Positions 49,837 to 58,864 of a stretch of 64,000 nt of DNA are shown here, in pieces. Source of the DNA: Oricola nitratireducens (GTDB lineage Bacteria > Pseudomonadota > Alphaproteobacteria > Rhizobiales > Rhizobiaceae). The DNA is taken from the NCBI RefSeq assembly GCF_014904745.1, contig NZ_JACZCS010000002.1, positions 1 through 64,000 on the forward strand, given 5' to 3'. Made by a program: the position numbers and the translations under genes. Position 1 is the first letter of the stretch. Each line of letters opens with the position of its first letter. The notes below the pieces were generated by a model, which searched no databases, had not been told where the DNA came from, and was given only the letters and a program-made list of their open reading frames with translations.

Positions 49837-50997
49837 ATGGAAATGAAATCTGTCAAGAAGACCGCGCGGTTGGCGCTGATATCCACCGCGCTGGCTTTCG
49901 GGCTTGCGGCGGGCGTCAGCGGGGCCGCGCTTTCCGACGAGGTGAAACTGAATTCCTGGCTCGGACCGACGCATCCGCTGAACTCCGGCGGATATGTCCC
50001 GTTCATCGATGCGGTGGAGAAGGCAAGCAACGACGACATCAAGTTCCGGCTGTTCCTCGGCGGATCTTTGCTGGATAGCCGCGCGACTTTGCCCGGCATT
50101 CGCGACAACGTGGTAGAGGGCGGGTTCGTCGTCCTATCGTTCCACCCGGCCGAATTCCCGGCGATGACGACTTTCTCCGACCTTTCGATGGTCGGCACGG
50201 ATTCACTCACGGCGGCCGCGGCTGTCACTGAAACGATCCTGCTGCACTGCAAGCCCTGCGAAGCTGAAGCCAAGGCGCAGAACTTCCTGTTCTTCGGAGC
50301 CTATGCGACGACGGCCTACAATATCATGTCGGTCAAGCCGGTTAACTCGCTTGAGGACATGCATGGCAAGAAGGTCCGCTCCTTTGGCGGTGCGATCGAC
50401 CGCTGGTTGAGCAGCCTTGGCGCGGTCGCCGTGAATGTTGACGCAACCCATGCCTATGACGGGCTTTCCAAGAACACTCTGGACGCTGTCATGCTTCCGG
50501 TGGCAGACCTGTCGGCGTACAATCTCTGGGACGTCGCCCCCTATGTCACGCTCCTGAATGTCGGTTCGTTCAAGGCGGACAGTTCGGTCGGTTTCAGCCG
50601 CGATTTTTGGCGTGGACTGACCACGGAGCAGCGGGCGCTTCTTCTCAAATATGCGCCGATCATGGCGATCGGGCCCGGCCTCGATTACATCAAGAATGAC
50701 GAGAAAGTCGTCGCCGAGGCGAGCGGAAAGGGCGTGACGCTCATTCAGCCGACCGACGAGATGAAGAAGGGGCTTGCCGACTTCTTCGAAGTGGACAAGT
50801 CCGCCATCCTCGAAGCCGCCGCAAAGCGCGGTGTGTCCGAAGAGGATACGTCGGAGATTGTCGCGACCTACGTCAAGCTCCTCGACAAGTACAACAAACT
50901 CTTCGAAGGCAAGCGCGACGACCCGCAGGCCCTCTATGACATCCTTTACCAGGAAGTCTACGCGAAGCTGGATCCGGCTACCTTCGGTCTCGACTGA
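49837..50997 (+). CDS. dctP: TRAP transporter periplasmic binding protein (DctP family)
   Basis: Captures an organic acid in the periplasm for a TRAP importer, 386 aa, slightly longer than most DctP proteins. It has a Sec signal peptide (LALISTALAFGLAAGVSGAA), then the mature domain starting near DEVKLNSWLGPTHPLNSGGY. The conserved middle GKKVRSFGGAIDRWLSSLGA and the helix DFWRGLTTEQRALLLKYAP are typical of the family. ATG 49837 follows AAAGGGAGG at about 49824-49832. There are no DctQ or DctM genes beside it. The only ones in the window are at 31589-33441, and both gene sets carry the same operator type. Cysteines at LLHCKPCEAEA may form a disulfide. Confidence 0.9.
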   Translation: MEMKSVKKTARLALISTALAFGLAAGVSGAALSDEVKLNSWLGPTHPLNSGGYVPFIDAVEKASNDDIKFRLFLGGSLLDSRATLPGIRDNVVEGGFVVLSFHPAEFPAMTTFSDLSMVGTDSLTAAAAVTETILLHCKPCEAEAKAQNFLFFGAYATTAYNIMSVKPVNSLEDMHGKKVRSFGGAIDRWLSSLGAVAVNVDATHAYDGLSKNTLDAVMLPVADLSAYNLWDVAPYVTLLNVGSFKADSSVGFSRDFWRGLTTEQRALLLKYAPIMAIGPGLDYIKNDEKVVAEASGKGVTLIQPTDEMKKGLADFFEVDKSAILEAAAKRGVSEEDTSEIVATYVKLLDKYNKLFEGKRDDPQALYDILYQEVYAKLDPATFGLD

Positions 50998-51110
50998 CCG
51001 AAGCCGGCTTCGGCACTAAAGGCAATCACTCTCGCGCTTCGCGCATAAATCCTGCGCCGGTCCCGGCCGCAGCACGGCAGGCCTATGCCAATCGGCCGGC
51101 CGGCGCAGGA
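50998..51110. terminator. Terminator-like palindromes after the TRAP binding-protein gene
   Basis: CCGAAGCCGGCTTCGG (50998-51013) is a perfect 16-base palindrome beginning right after the stop. Further on, TCCTGCGCCGG (51050-51060) pairs exactly with CCGGCGCAGGA (51100-51110). Together they should separate the TRAP binding-protein message from ABC locus 3. Confidence 0.55.
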
Positions 51111-51230
51111 CGACTTATGCCCGATAAAAGTGATCGGCGCGCCGGCGATCAGCCCGGTGACATAACGGCAAATCAAAACATGCCGGGCCGCATCAGCGAA
51201 GTTGCGAACAACATCCCGCAGGAGGAAATC

Positions 51231-52406
51231 ATGTTCAAAGCTTTATCTCATTCGCTCCGCTCGACCATTGTATCGAGCCGGCGACCAATCACGCTGGCGG
51301 CGGCTGCCGTCCTCGCAGCGCAGTTCGCAGCTTCGCCGGCGGCTTCCGCCGACGGAAAATTCGCCAATGTGGATCTTGCGCCCGAGAAGCGCGGCCCCGT
51401 CTCCGAATTGATCGACATTACCGCGTTGTGCGGCGACAAGCCGATCAAGGTTGCCTATTCGGACGGATATGGCGCAACGGCGTGGCGCAAGATCAGCCGC
51501 CGCGAGTTCGAAGTCGAAGCCGCGAAATGCCCGAATATCACCGATATCGCGTATACGGACGCTCAGGGAAATCCCGAGAAACAGATCTCTGACATCCTCG
51601 GTCTGGCAGCGCAGGGATATGACGTGATCGTGGTCTTCCCGGATGCGGGCGAGGCAATCCTCAAGGCCATGCGCCAGGCGACGGCGGCGGGCGCCGCCGT
51701 GATACCGTGGGCGGTCGGGCTCAACTTTCCCGGCGAACGCGGCAAGGATTATTTGCTGACGGTGACGGAATCGATTGAGGAAACGGCGCGCAACCGTGCC
51801 GAGTGGATTTCCAAGCAGTTGAACTATGATGGCAATGTCATCGCCTTCGGTGGCCTGCCCGGCAATCCCATCGTCGCTGCCGAGGAGCGGGGCTGGCGGC
51901 CCGTTTTCGACAAATATCCCGGCGTCAAGGTGCTTGAAGGCCCGATCGACACCAACTGGGATCCGTCCCAGTACCAGAAGATCATGGCCAGCCTGCTGTC
52001 CAAATACCCGAAAATCGATGCGATCTATGCCGACTACGGGCTCGGCGTGATGGGCGCGCTGCGCGCCTACGAGGCCGCGGGCAAGCCGATTCCCATCATC
52101 ACCGCCGAGGATGCCAACGAGCTCGGCTGCTTCTGGCGCGCGCACAAGGATTCCAACCCGGATTTCAAACTTGCCACGACGTCCGGCCGGAATTGGATGA
52201 GCCGCCTTGCACTGCGCAAGGGCGTGGCCGCTGTCGAGGGCATCGACGACACTGAGCCGAGCATCATCCTCCTCGACACCAAGGAAGACAGCACTGCAGC
52301 TGACGAATCGCTGTGGCCGAAATGCGATCCGTCACTTCCGCCGGACGCGCTTCTGTCCTCCACTATGCTCACCCGGGACCAGCTCCGCGAGCTGTTCGGC
52401 AAGTAA
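51231..52406 (+). CDS. Periplasmic sugar-type substrate-binding protein, locus 3
   Basis: Binding protein of ABC importer 3, 391 aa, peripla_BP_4-type fold. The signal peptide is about 45 residues with hydrophobic ITLAAAAVLAAQFAAS and a likely cut after ASA. The mature part has QISDILGLAAQGYDVIVVFP, GGLPGNPIVAAEERGW and IDAIYADYGLGVMGALRAYE, which match the inter-lobe and ligand segments of the family. ATG 51231 follows GGAGGAA at 51221-51227; an upstream frame from 51117 has no such signal. It is followed by a strong hairpin and then the permease. It is only distantly similar to the locus 2 binding protein, so a different ligand is likely. Confidence 0.88.
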   Translation: MFKALSHSLRSTIVSSRRPITLAAAAVLAAQFAASPAASADGKFANVDLAPEKRGPVSELIDITALCGDKPIKVAYSDGYGATAWRKISRREFEVEAAKCPNITDIAYTDAQGNPEKQISDILGLAAQGYDVIVVFPDAGEAILKAMRQATAAGAAVIPWAVGLNFPGERGKDYLLTVTESIEETARNRAEWISKQLNYDGNVIAFGGLPGNPIVAAEERGWRPVFDKYPGVKVLEGPIDTNWDPSQYQKIMASLLSKYPKIDAIYADYGLGVMGALRAYEAAGKPIPIITAEDANELGCFWRAHKDSNPDFKLATTSGRNWMSRLALRKGVAAVEGIDDTEPSIILLDTKEDSTAADESLWPKCDPSLPPDALLSSTMLTRDQLRELFGK

Positions 52407-52424
52407 GGATCGCAACATCCGTGC

Positions 52425-52452
52425 GACCGTGCGGCGTTTTCGCCGCACGGTC
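52425..52452 (+). terminator. Strong hairpin after the locus 3 binding-protein gene
   Basis: GACCGTGCGGCG and CGCCGCACGGTC form a perfect 12-base stem with a TTTT loop. Its place between binding-protein and membrane-subunit genes suggests partial termination or message protection, as at 14581-14611 in locus 2. Confidence 0.7.
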
Positions 52453-52491
52453 TCGCGCCGTTTCCATCGGTACTAATTCCGAGGCGTTGCC

Positions 52492-53481
52492 ATGAACACT
52501 GATTTGACCGGAAACGATCTGCCGAACAGCGCCGGCAATTCGCGCATTCAGCTGCCGCAGGTCGCCTATGTCGCGACTGCGACGGTGGTCCTGGTGGCGA
52601 TCGGTGGCTTTCTGGCGCCGCAATCCGTCTCGCTTCCGGCACTTCTTACCTTGCTGCCATTCATGTCCATTCTCGGCGTAGCGGCGATCGGCCAGCATCT
52701 CGTCGTACAACAACGCGGCTTCGACATTTCCGTGGCGGGGATAATCTCGCTTTCCGCGGTTATCGTGACGAACTACGCCGAACGCGGCGCCGGAGCGGGG
52801 CCCATTGTCGTCGCGGTCCTGCTTGCACTTGCGGCCGGCGCCGGTACTGGCGCCATCAACGGTTTCTTCGTCACTTTGCTGCGGGTTCCGCCGCTGGTGA
52901 CGACCATAGGCATCAATGCTCTGGCCATTGGCGTAACGGTCTATCTTTCCGGAGGCGTGCCACGGGCCGTGCCCGATGCGCTCGGCACGCTCGCCCTCGG
53001 ACGTACGCTCGGCATTCCGAACACGTTCGTCGTGATGCTGATTATCGCCGCCATCGTGATCTTCGTCGAACGCCGCACGGTTATCGGAAGACAGTTCATC
53101 GCGATCGGGACCAATCCGTCGGCCGCGCGCGTGCTTGGCGTTCGCGTGACAGCCTATAGCTGGCTTACCTATACCGCAGCCGGACTGTTCTTCGCGCTCG
53201 CGGGCGTGATGCTGTCGGGCTTCGTCAGCGTTCCGACGATCATGTGCGGCAACGAATACATGCTTTCCACCGTCGCGGCCGTCGTGGTCGGCGGCAATGC
53301 CCTGACGGGCGGTCGCGCAAGCATCCCCGCGACGATCCTCGGCGCATTCTTCCTGACCTATCTCGGCCAACTTGTGCTCTCGGTCGGCTTCGAGCGGGCG
53401 GTTCAGGATGTCGTCAAGGCCACGATTATCATTCTCGGTGTCGCCTTGCCCGAAATCGTTCGCCGGCTGCGCAACCGTTGA
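52492..53481 (+). CDS. Sugar ABC permease (RbsC family), locus 3
   Basis: Membrane subunit of 329 aa with the usual hydrophobic pattern. The hallmark VQQRGFDISVAGIISLSAV lies near residue 75 and VVVGGNALTGGRASIPA near residue 265. The middle stretch RRTVIGRQFIAIGTNPSAAR is the conserved cytoplasmic loop that touches the ATPase. It must pair with a second permease domain, which is found fused to the ATPase encoded next. ATG 52492 follows TCCGAGGCG. The gap to the fused gene is 27 bases. Confidence 0.88.
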   Translation: MNTDLTGNDLPNSAGNSRIQLPQVAYVATATVVLVAIGGFLAPQSVSLPALLTLLPFMSILGVAAIGQHLVVQQRGFDISVAGIISLSAVIVTNYAERGAGAGPIVVAVLLALAAGAGTGAINGFFVTLLRVPPLVTTIGINALAIGVTVYLSGGVPRAVPDALGTLALGRTLGIPNTFVVMLIIAAIVIFVERRTVIGRQFIAIGTNPSAARVLGVRVTAYSWLTYTAAGLFFALAGVMLSGFVSVPTIMCGNEYMLSTVAAVVVGGNALTGGRASIPATILGAFFLTYLGQLVLSVGFERAVQDVVKATIIILGVALPEIVRRLRNR

Positions 53482-53508
53482 CCCCGCCGACATGAAGAGG
53501 TTGGACCA

Positions 53509-56031
53509 GTGAACTCCGCTCATTCCCGCCAACGCGGCACGCCCTCCGAAACACCGATCCTCCAGCTCACCGGGATACGCAAGACCTATGGCGCGGTCAT
53601 CGCATTGCATGGCGTGGACTTTGACGTCCGTTCGGGCGAGGTGCATGCGATCGTCGGAGAAAACGGCGCTGGCAAATCCACGCTGATCTCGATTGCGGCC
53701 GGTATCCTGGAAGCCAATGCCGGCGAGATCCGGATCATGGGGCGCACCGTGGATGACACCGATGTGCGTGCGATGCGGGCGCGGGGCGTGTCGGTGGCCA
53801 ACCAGCATCCCGCGCTTGTTCCCGATCTCACCGTGCGCGAAAACCTGCAACTCGTCGCGCCGGGCATCGAGGACGCGGAATTGCAGGCGATGCTGCAGCG
53901 TGTCGCGACGGAATCGTTGACCATCGATCCGCAGGAACGGGTCGCGGACCTGATTCTTGCCCGCCGGCATGTGGTGGAGATCGCTCGCGCGCTGATTACC
54001 CGCCCGCAGGTACTTATTTTCGACGAGCCGACGGAGCCCTTTCAGGAGGCGGAAGTCGACAAGCTGTTCGCGTTGATACGGTCCTTGCGCGACGAGGGAA
54101 TCGCGATTGTCTACATCTCTCACCGGCTGAACGAAGTCATGCAGATCGCGGACAGGATCTCTGTCTTGCGCGACGGACGCCTGATCGAAACGCGGCGCGC
54201 CGGGGAATACACGCCGAACGAGGTCGTGACCCTGATTGCGGGGCAACCGCTGGACCAGGTCTTTCCGCCAAAGGGCACCAATGCAGAGACTTCCGCACCG
54301 GTACTCGAGACGAAGGAACTCGCCGGTCCGGGATTCGATGGCGTTGATCTGGTGTTGCGGGCAGGCGAGATCGTCGGACTGACGGGCGTCGAAGGGCAGG
54401 GGCAACGCGAGTTTCTGCGTTGCCTTGCCGGCATCGTGTCGCGCCGGAGCGGCGAAGTCCGTATCAAGGGAAAGACGCATTCGGGTGAGAGCGTTCCCGC
54501 CAGCCGGGCCGCCGGTTTCGGCTTCGTGCCCGACGACCGGCACAGCGAAGGATTGTTCCTTCCGATGTCGATTCGCGAGAACATCGGACTTGGCATATTC
54601 AATCGCATCGCGCGTGGCGGCGTAATCGACTGGGCCGACGATCATCGCATCGGCGGCGAAATCGCCGCCGGCCTGGGCGTCAAGGCGGCGTCCATCGAAA
54701 CGCCGGTCAGCGCTCTTTCCGGGGGCAACCAGCAGAAGGTTCTGATCGGGCGCGAAATCGCCTTCGGGCCGTCGGTACTGCTGGTCGACGAACCCACCCA
54801 TGGCGTTGATATTGGCGCCCGTAGCGAAATCTACCGGCAGTTGCGCGAAGTCGCAGACAACGGAACTCCGGTCCTGGTGGCGTCCTCGGACGGTATCGAA
54901 CTCGAGGGTCTGTGCGACCGCGTCGAGGTGTTCTCGCGGGGCAGGATCGTGCAGGAGCTTGTTGGCGAGGCGGTCTCCGATGAGGCGATTACGGAAGCCA
55001 ATCTTCATGCAACACAGCTTCGCGAGATTTCCGGAGTCAGCGAACGCGCTACTAATTCCGACTGGCGCCGGCGTCTCGGAGATCATTTGCCGGCGGTGGC
55101 GAACCTGGTTGTCGCAGGCGGCATCATGGCAGCTGCCAACGCGGTCAATCCGCTGTTCCTGTCGGGCTTCAACCTTTCGATGCTGATGACATTCGTTTGC
55201 TCGCTCGCCTTTATCTCCGCGGCGCAGCTTTGCGTCATGTTGATCGGTGAAATCGACCTGTCGCTCGGGCCCTTGGCCGGTCTCGTCGTCGTCCTGTGCT
55301 CGTTCCTGATGGGCCCGGACCAGCCGCCGGGTTCGATCGCGATCGCCGCGATTGCCGTCGTCCTGATGTGCATGCTTTTCGGATTGGCCCAGGGGGTGCT
55401 CGTCGAGCTGCTGCGTCTTCCGTCGATGGTGATCACGCTGGCGACATTCAGCGGTATTCAGGGCGTATCGCTTCTGTTGCGGCCGCAACCGGGCGGACGG
55501 ATCAGCGATCTGTTGAGTGACGCGATCGGATTTTCCGTGTTCGGCATTCCGACCGGGATGGTCGCGGTCATCGCGGTAGCGGTCGTTCTTCAATTCGTGC
55601 TTGCGCGCTCATCCTTCGGCCGCGCCTGGCGGGCAACGGGATCGGACGCGCGGGCGAGCCATATTCTGGGCGTCAAAGCCAGGCAGGTGCGTTTGGCGGC
55701 GTTTGCCTTGGCTGGCCTGCTGACGGGCTGCGGAGGACTTGTCCTCGCCAGCCAGGTTGGCATCGGGACCGCGACGACGGGGGTGAACTACACGCTCCTC
55801 GGCATCACTGCGGCGGTCCTTTCGGGCGCGAAGATTTCCGGCGGGCGCGGTTCGTTTCTGGCCGTTCTGGCGAGTTCTCTGCTGGTTCAGACAATCATGA
55901 ATGCGACGCCGTTCCTGCGCCTCAGCGATGCCTGGCAATACTGGCTGATCGGCGGCGCGACGCTAGTCGCGGCGAGTTTCTTCAGTTTGTCGGCTGGCGG
56001 TCGCGCGTTAGTCAGCGCCGGCAATCGATGA
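53509..56031 (+). CDS. Fusion of sugar ABC ATPase and permease in one chain, locus 3
   Basis: An 840-residue protein joining an RbsA-type double ATPase (about residues 15-505) to an RbsC-type permease (about 520-835). NBD1 shows GENGAGKST and IFDEPTEPF with a poor signature (LILARRHV). NBD2 shows LSGGNQQK and a normal VDEPTHGVDIG, unlike loci 1 and 2. The permease part has LIGEIDLSLGPLAG and LSGAKISGGRGSFLA. CUT2 ATPases are normally separate from permeases, so a fused chain with a separate second permease (52492) is unusual. The frame is open throughout, with no stop or shift at the join near residue 515. The start is GTG 53509, with GAAGAGG upstream. Confidence 0.9.
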   Translation: MNSAHSRQRGTPSETPILQLTGIRKTYGAVIALHGVDFDVRSGEVHAIVGENGAGKSTLISIAAGILEANAGEIRIMGRTVDDTDVRAMRARGVSVANQHPALVPDLTVRENLQLVAPGIEDAELQAMLQRVATESLTIDPQERVADLILARRHVVEIARALITRPQVLIFDEPTEPFQEAEVDKLFALIRSLRDEGIAIVYISHRLNEVMQIADRISVLRDGRLIETRRAGEYTPNEVVTLIAGQPLDQVFPPKGTNAETSAPVLETKELAGPGFDGVDLVLRAGEIVGLTGVEGQGQREFLRCLAGIVSRRSGEVRIKGKTHSGESVPASRAAGFGFVPDDRHSEGLFLPMSIRENIGLGIFNRIARGGVIDWADDHRIGGEIAAGLGVKAASIETPVSALSGGNQQKVLIGREIAFGPSVLLVDEPTHGVDIGARSEIYRQLREVADNGTPVLVASSDGIELEGLCDRVEVFSRGRIVQELVGEAVSDEAITEANLHATQLREISGVSERATNSDWRRRLGDHLPAVANLVVAGGIMAAANAVNPLFLSGFNLSMLMTFVCSLAFISAAQLCVMLIGEIDLSLGPLAGLVVVLCSFLMGPDQPPGSIAIAAIAVVLMCMLFGLAQGVLVELLRLPSMVITLATFSGIQGVSLLLRPQPGGRISDLLSDAIGFSVFGIPTGMVAVIAVAVVLQFVLARSSFGRAWRATGSDARASHILGVKARQVRLAAFALAGLLTGCGGLVLASQVGIGTATTGVNYTLLGITAAVLSGAKISGGRGSFLAVLASSLLVQTIMNATPFLRLSDAWQYWLIGGATLVAASFFSLSAGGRALVSAGNR

Positions 56032-56174
56032 CCGCCCAGTGGCTGTCTTCACAGACACCGGAAGGGGAATTGCCGCCCGAACGGGATAAAGGGTGAGCCG
56101 GATGAAAGGGGCTGTAATGACGGCGCGGCACTGTCACGACTTGCTGTGGTTGGCAGCATCGTCGGAACAGGATC

Positions 56175-56390
56175 TCAGTCGGTGACGATCTGGCGCCAGC
56201 CGGCCAATGCTTCGGCATGAAGGATCTTGAGCGTCCGGCGCGGGACGGTCTCATAAGACGCATCGATGCCGCGCTCCGCGAGTATGTCCTCGACGTCGCG
56301 ATAGCTGAGGGCGAACCGGAAGTAGAGCCAGACAGCATGTTGAATGATCGTAGGCGGAAAGCGATGACGGGCGCAGGACAAGCTGCTCAT
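56175..56390 (-). pseudogene. IS6-family transposase remnant (N-terminal piece)
   Basis: The minus-strand frame from ATG 56390 reads RHRFPPTIIQHAVWLYFRFA, then SYRDVEDILAERGIDASYET. This is the N-terminal region of IS6/IS26-type transposases (usual length about 230-240 aa). After SYETVPRRTLK the family sequence stops and a stop follows at 56175, so the DDE catalytic part is gone. The flanking 56032-56174 and 56391-56500 hold no gene I can recognise. It marks an old insertion at the right end of ABC locus 3. Confidence 0.75.
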
Positions 56391-56500
56391 GACATCCGCT
56401 ACCGTGCCCTGGCTCACAGCGCCACCGGATTACCGTGACAGTGCTGAAAGGAGTGCGCTTACCTTCGTCTACAGGATCGGCTTGGCTGCCGCCCCGTGCG

Positions 56501-57448
56501 TCACTCGAAGTTGGTAATCGAGTGTTCAATCCAAGCCCTGAACCGCGCAATCCGCTCGTCCTGCGGCTTCGAGCCGGATGTGATCAGATAATAGCCGCCG
56601 ACCCTGATGTCGGTATTGAAAAGCTCGACCAGACGACCGTTCTCGATCTCGCGCGCGACCATGAGATTGCTGGTCAGCGCAACCCCCTGGCCAGCCATCG
56701 CCGCGTCGAAACCCAGATTGGCGTCCCATAGCCGGGGGCCGGTCAGGGTGTGCTGTATGTCGATGCCTGCCTGTTCGAACCAGCTTGTCCACTGGGCATA
56801 GGATTCCTCGTGGATCAACGGCAGACGGGTCAGGTCCTCGAGCGAATCGGGCATTCCGTGCCGTTCGAGCCAGGCGGGGCTAGCGACGGGGAACATGCGG
56901 GGCTGCAGCAATGGAACGGCGCGGTCCGGCAGATTGTCGAAGTCCCCGAAGCCGATCATGAGGTCGGCTTCGCCGTGCACGAAATCCGGGCTGCGATCGA
57001 CAGCGCGCAGCAATACCTCGCCGGAGGAAATGGCCCGGCGGATTTGTTCCAGGCGGGGAATGAGCCAGCGGGTCGCCAGGCCGGGCACGCACCAGATATG
57101 GAACTCGTCGCTGCCCACCTTCGACCGTAACTGCGCCGCTGCGCCCGCGATGGACTGGAATGCCGCGGTGGTGGTCGCAAACAGGGACCGGCCTTCCGGC
57201 GTCAGCGCGATGCCGCGCGGTCCTGCCGCAAGAAGTTTCCAGCCGATCCAGACCTCGAGATTCCGGATGTGCCGGCTGACGACGGTGTGGCTGATGCCGA
57301 TGTCGTTCGCGGCCTTTCGCATGCTTCCCGTTCGCCCGGTCGCTTCGAATGCGCGCAACATGATCAATGGCGGAAGCCTCCCGGCAAGCGGCCGCTCGGG
57401 ATTGAAATGCGTGCTTCGGCGGTTTCGCGATGTACCTGTCTTTGGCAT
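56501..57448 (-). CDS. LysR-family regulator divergent from gabT
   Basis: LysR-type regulator, 315 aa, of the GcvA-like group. The N-terminal winged helix is visible (LIMLRAFEATGRTGSMRKAA then ISHTVVSRHIRNLEVWIG), and the effector domain contains FHIWCVPGLATRWLIPRLEQ and DLMIGFGDFDNLPDRAV. ATG 57448 (MPKTGTSRNRR) is chosen; earlier in-frame starts would extend across the promoter. It faces away from the aminotransferase gene with a 119-base gap holding GGTGC-N7-GCACC at 57467-57483. It is therefore the likely activator of the two-gene GabT/GabD operon. Confidence 0.85.
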   Translation of the reverse strand: MPKTGTSRNRRSTHFNPERPLAGRLPPLIMLRAFEATGRTGSMRKAANDIGISHTVVSRHIRNLEVWIGWKLLAAGPRGIALTPEGRSLFATTTAAFQSIAGAAAQLRSKVGSDEFHIWCVPGLATRWLIPRLEQIRRAISSGEVLLRAVDRSPDFVHGEADLMIGFGDFDNLPDRAVPLLQPRMFPVASPAWLERHGMPDSLEDLTRLPLIHEESYAQWTSWFEQAGIDIQHTLTGPRLWDANLGFDAAMAGQGVALTSNLMVAREIENGRLVELFNTDIRVGGYYLITSGSKPQDERIARFRAWIEHSITNFE

Positions 57449-57466
57449 GTAGCCGATGCTTCTTGT

Positions 57467-57483
57467 GGTGCACTGAAAGCACC
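57467..57483. promoter_or_regulatory. Inverted repeat GGTGC-N7-GCACC in the LysR/gabT gap
   Basis: Five-base arms around seven bases, close to the LysR start and about 85 bases before the gabT start. LysR proteins typically bind dyads of this kind in the shared gap. A small site; support comes mainly from position. Confidence 0.4.
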
Positions 57484-57567
57484 GCAATAGCATAAACAAT
57501 CTGATACCTGAAGCGCTGCGTTCGGGCCTATCCTCGATGTATATTCCAAAACTTCGGGGCACATCGG

Positions 57568-58860
57568 ATGACCAATAGCGACTTACAGGACCGCAGGTCC
57601 GCAGCCATTCCGCGCGGCATTGCGACGGCATATCCCAAATTCGCTGCCAAGGCGGAAAACTCCGAAATCTGGGACGTGGAGGGCAACCGCTATGTCGATT
57701 TCGCGGGCGGGATCGCCGTGCTCAACACGGGCCACCGCCATCCGAAGGTGATCGAGGCGGTCAAGCGGCAGCTGGACGCCTACACGCATACGGCATTTCA
57801 GATCCTGCCCTACGAACCCTATGTGGAAGTCTGCGAGCGTCTTGCCGCAATGGCGCCGATCGATGACGCAAAGGCGATCCTGTTCTCGACCGGTGCGGAA
57901 GCGGTGGAGAACGCGATCAAGATCGCGCGCGCCGCGACCGGCCGGCCCGGTGTGATCGCCTTTACCGGCGGGTTCCACGGCCGGACGTCGCTGACGATGG
58001 CGCTGACCGGCAAGGTGGCCCCCTACAAGATCAAGTTCGGCATCTCGCCGGCCGGCGTCTATCACGTGCCGTTTCCGGCGCCGCAGTTCGACACCACCGT
58101 CGAGCAGTCGCTCAAGGCGCTCGACTACCTGTTCCGTGCCGATATTGGCCCGGACAATGTCGCCGCGATCATCATCGAACCCGTGCAGGGCGAGGGCGGG
58201 TTCCATCCGGCGCCCGCCGACCTGCTCCGGGAACTGCGGGCGATTTGCGACACACACGGCATCCTGCTGATCGCCGATGAGGTGCAGACCGGTTTCGCGC
58301 GCACCGGCAAGATGTTCGGCATCGAGCATTCTGGCATCCGGCCGGACCTGATGACGGTGGCCAAGTCGATGGCCGGCGGTTTCCCGCTGTCGGGCGTCGT
58401 CGGGCGCGCCGAGGTCATGGACGCGGCCGAACCGGGCGGTCTCGGCGGCACTTATGCCGGCAGTCCTGTCGCATGCGCGGCGGCCCTGGCGGTGATGGAC
58501 GTGATCGCCGAGGAGAAGCTGGTCGAGCGCGCCAATGTTATCGGTGACAGGGTAAAGAAGCGCCTGGAGACCATTTCGGTTCGTAACGACACGGTGCCGA
58601 TTGCCGCGATCCGCGGACCGGGCGCGATGGTTGCCTTCGACATTGTCGCGGAAGGCGATGGAGCGGCGCCCGATGCCGACGCGACCAAACGGGTCTGCCA
58701 GGCGGCGCTCGATGCCGGGCTCGTGCTGTTGTCCTGCGGCGTCTACGGCAACACCATTCGCATTCTCAATCCGCTGACCATCTCCGACGCGGTTCTGGAG
58801 GAAGGGCTCGATATGCTCGAAGCCGCGCTGAAGGCGGCGCGGCCGGAGACAAGGGAATAG
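57568..58860 (+). CDS. gabT: 4-aminobutyrate (or 5-aminovalerate) aminotransferase
   Basis: Class III pyridoxal-phosphate aminotransferase, 430 aa, transferring the amino group of 4-aminobutyrate (or close omega-amino acids) to 2-oxoglutarate to give a semialdehyde and glutamate. It has STGAEAVENAIKIAR for phosphate binding, FTGGFHGRTSLTMALTGK, IIIEPVQGEGGF, LIADEVQTGFARTGKMF with the Asp, and the PLP Lys in VAKSMAGGFPLSGV. ATG 57568 opens the gene and the ribosome site is weak. It precedes a succinate-semialdehyde-type dehydrogenase by 4 bases, the standard GABA pair. The substrate could also be 5-aminovalerate, with glutarate semialdehyde as product. Confidence 0.92.
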   Translation: MTNSDLQDRRSAAIPRGIATAYPKFAAKAENSEIWDVEGNRYVDFAGGIAVLNTGHRHPKVIEAVKRQLDAYTHTAFQILPYEPYVEVCERLAAMAPIDDAKAILFSTGAEAVENAIKIARAATGRPGVIAFTGGFHGRTSLTMALTGKVAPYKIKFGISPAGVYHVPFPAPQFDTTVEQSLKALDYLFRADIGPDNVAAIIIEPVQGEGGFHPAPADLLRELRAICDTHGILLIADEVQTGFARTGKMFGIEHSGIRPDLMTVAKSMAGGFPLSGVVGRAEVMDAAEPGGLGGTYAGSPVACAAALAVMDVIAEEKLVERANVIGDRVKKRLETISVRNDTVPIAAIRGPGAMVAFDIVAEGDGAAPDADATKRVCQAALDAGLVLLSCGVYGNTIRILNPLTISDAVLEEGLDMLEAALKAARPETRE

Positions 58861-58864
58861 CGTC

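Noticed and set aside
52369-55593. Very long open frame (over 1000 codons) on the minus strand
   Set aside because: It lies opposite three clear ABC genes, is rich in Arg, Asp, His and Gln with no family motif, and reflects third-position G+C bias of the real genes.
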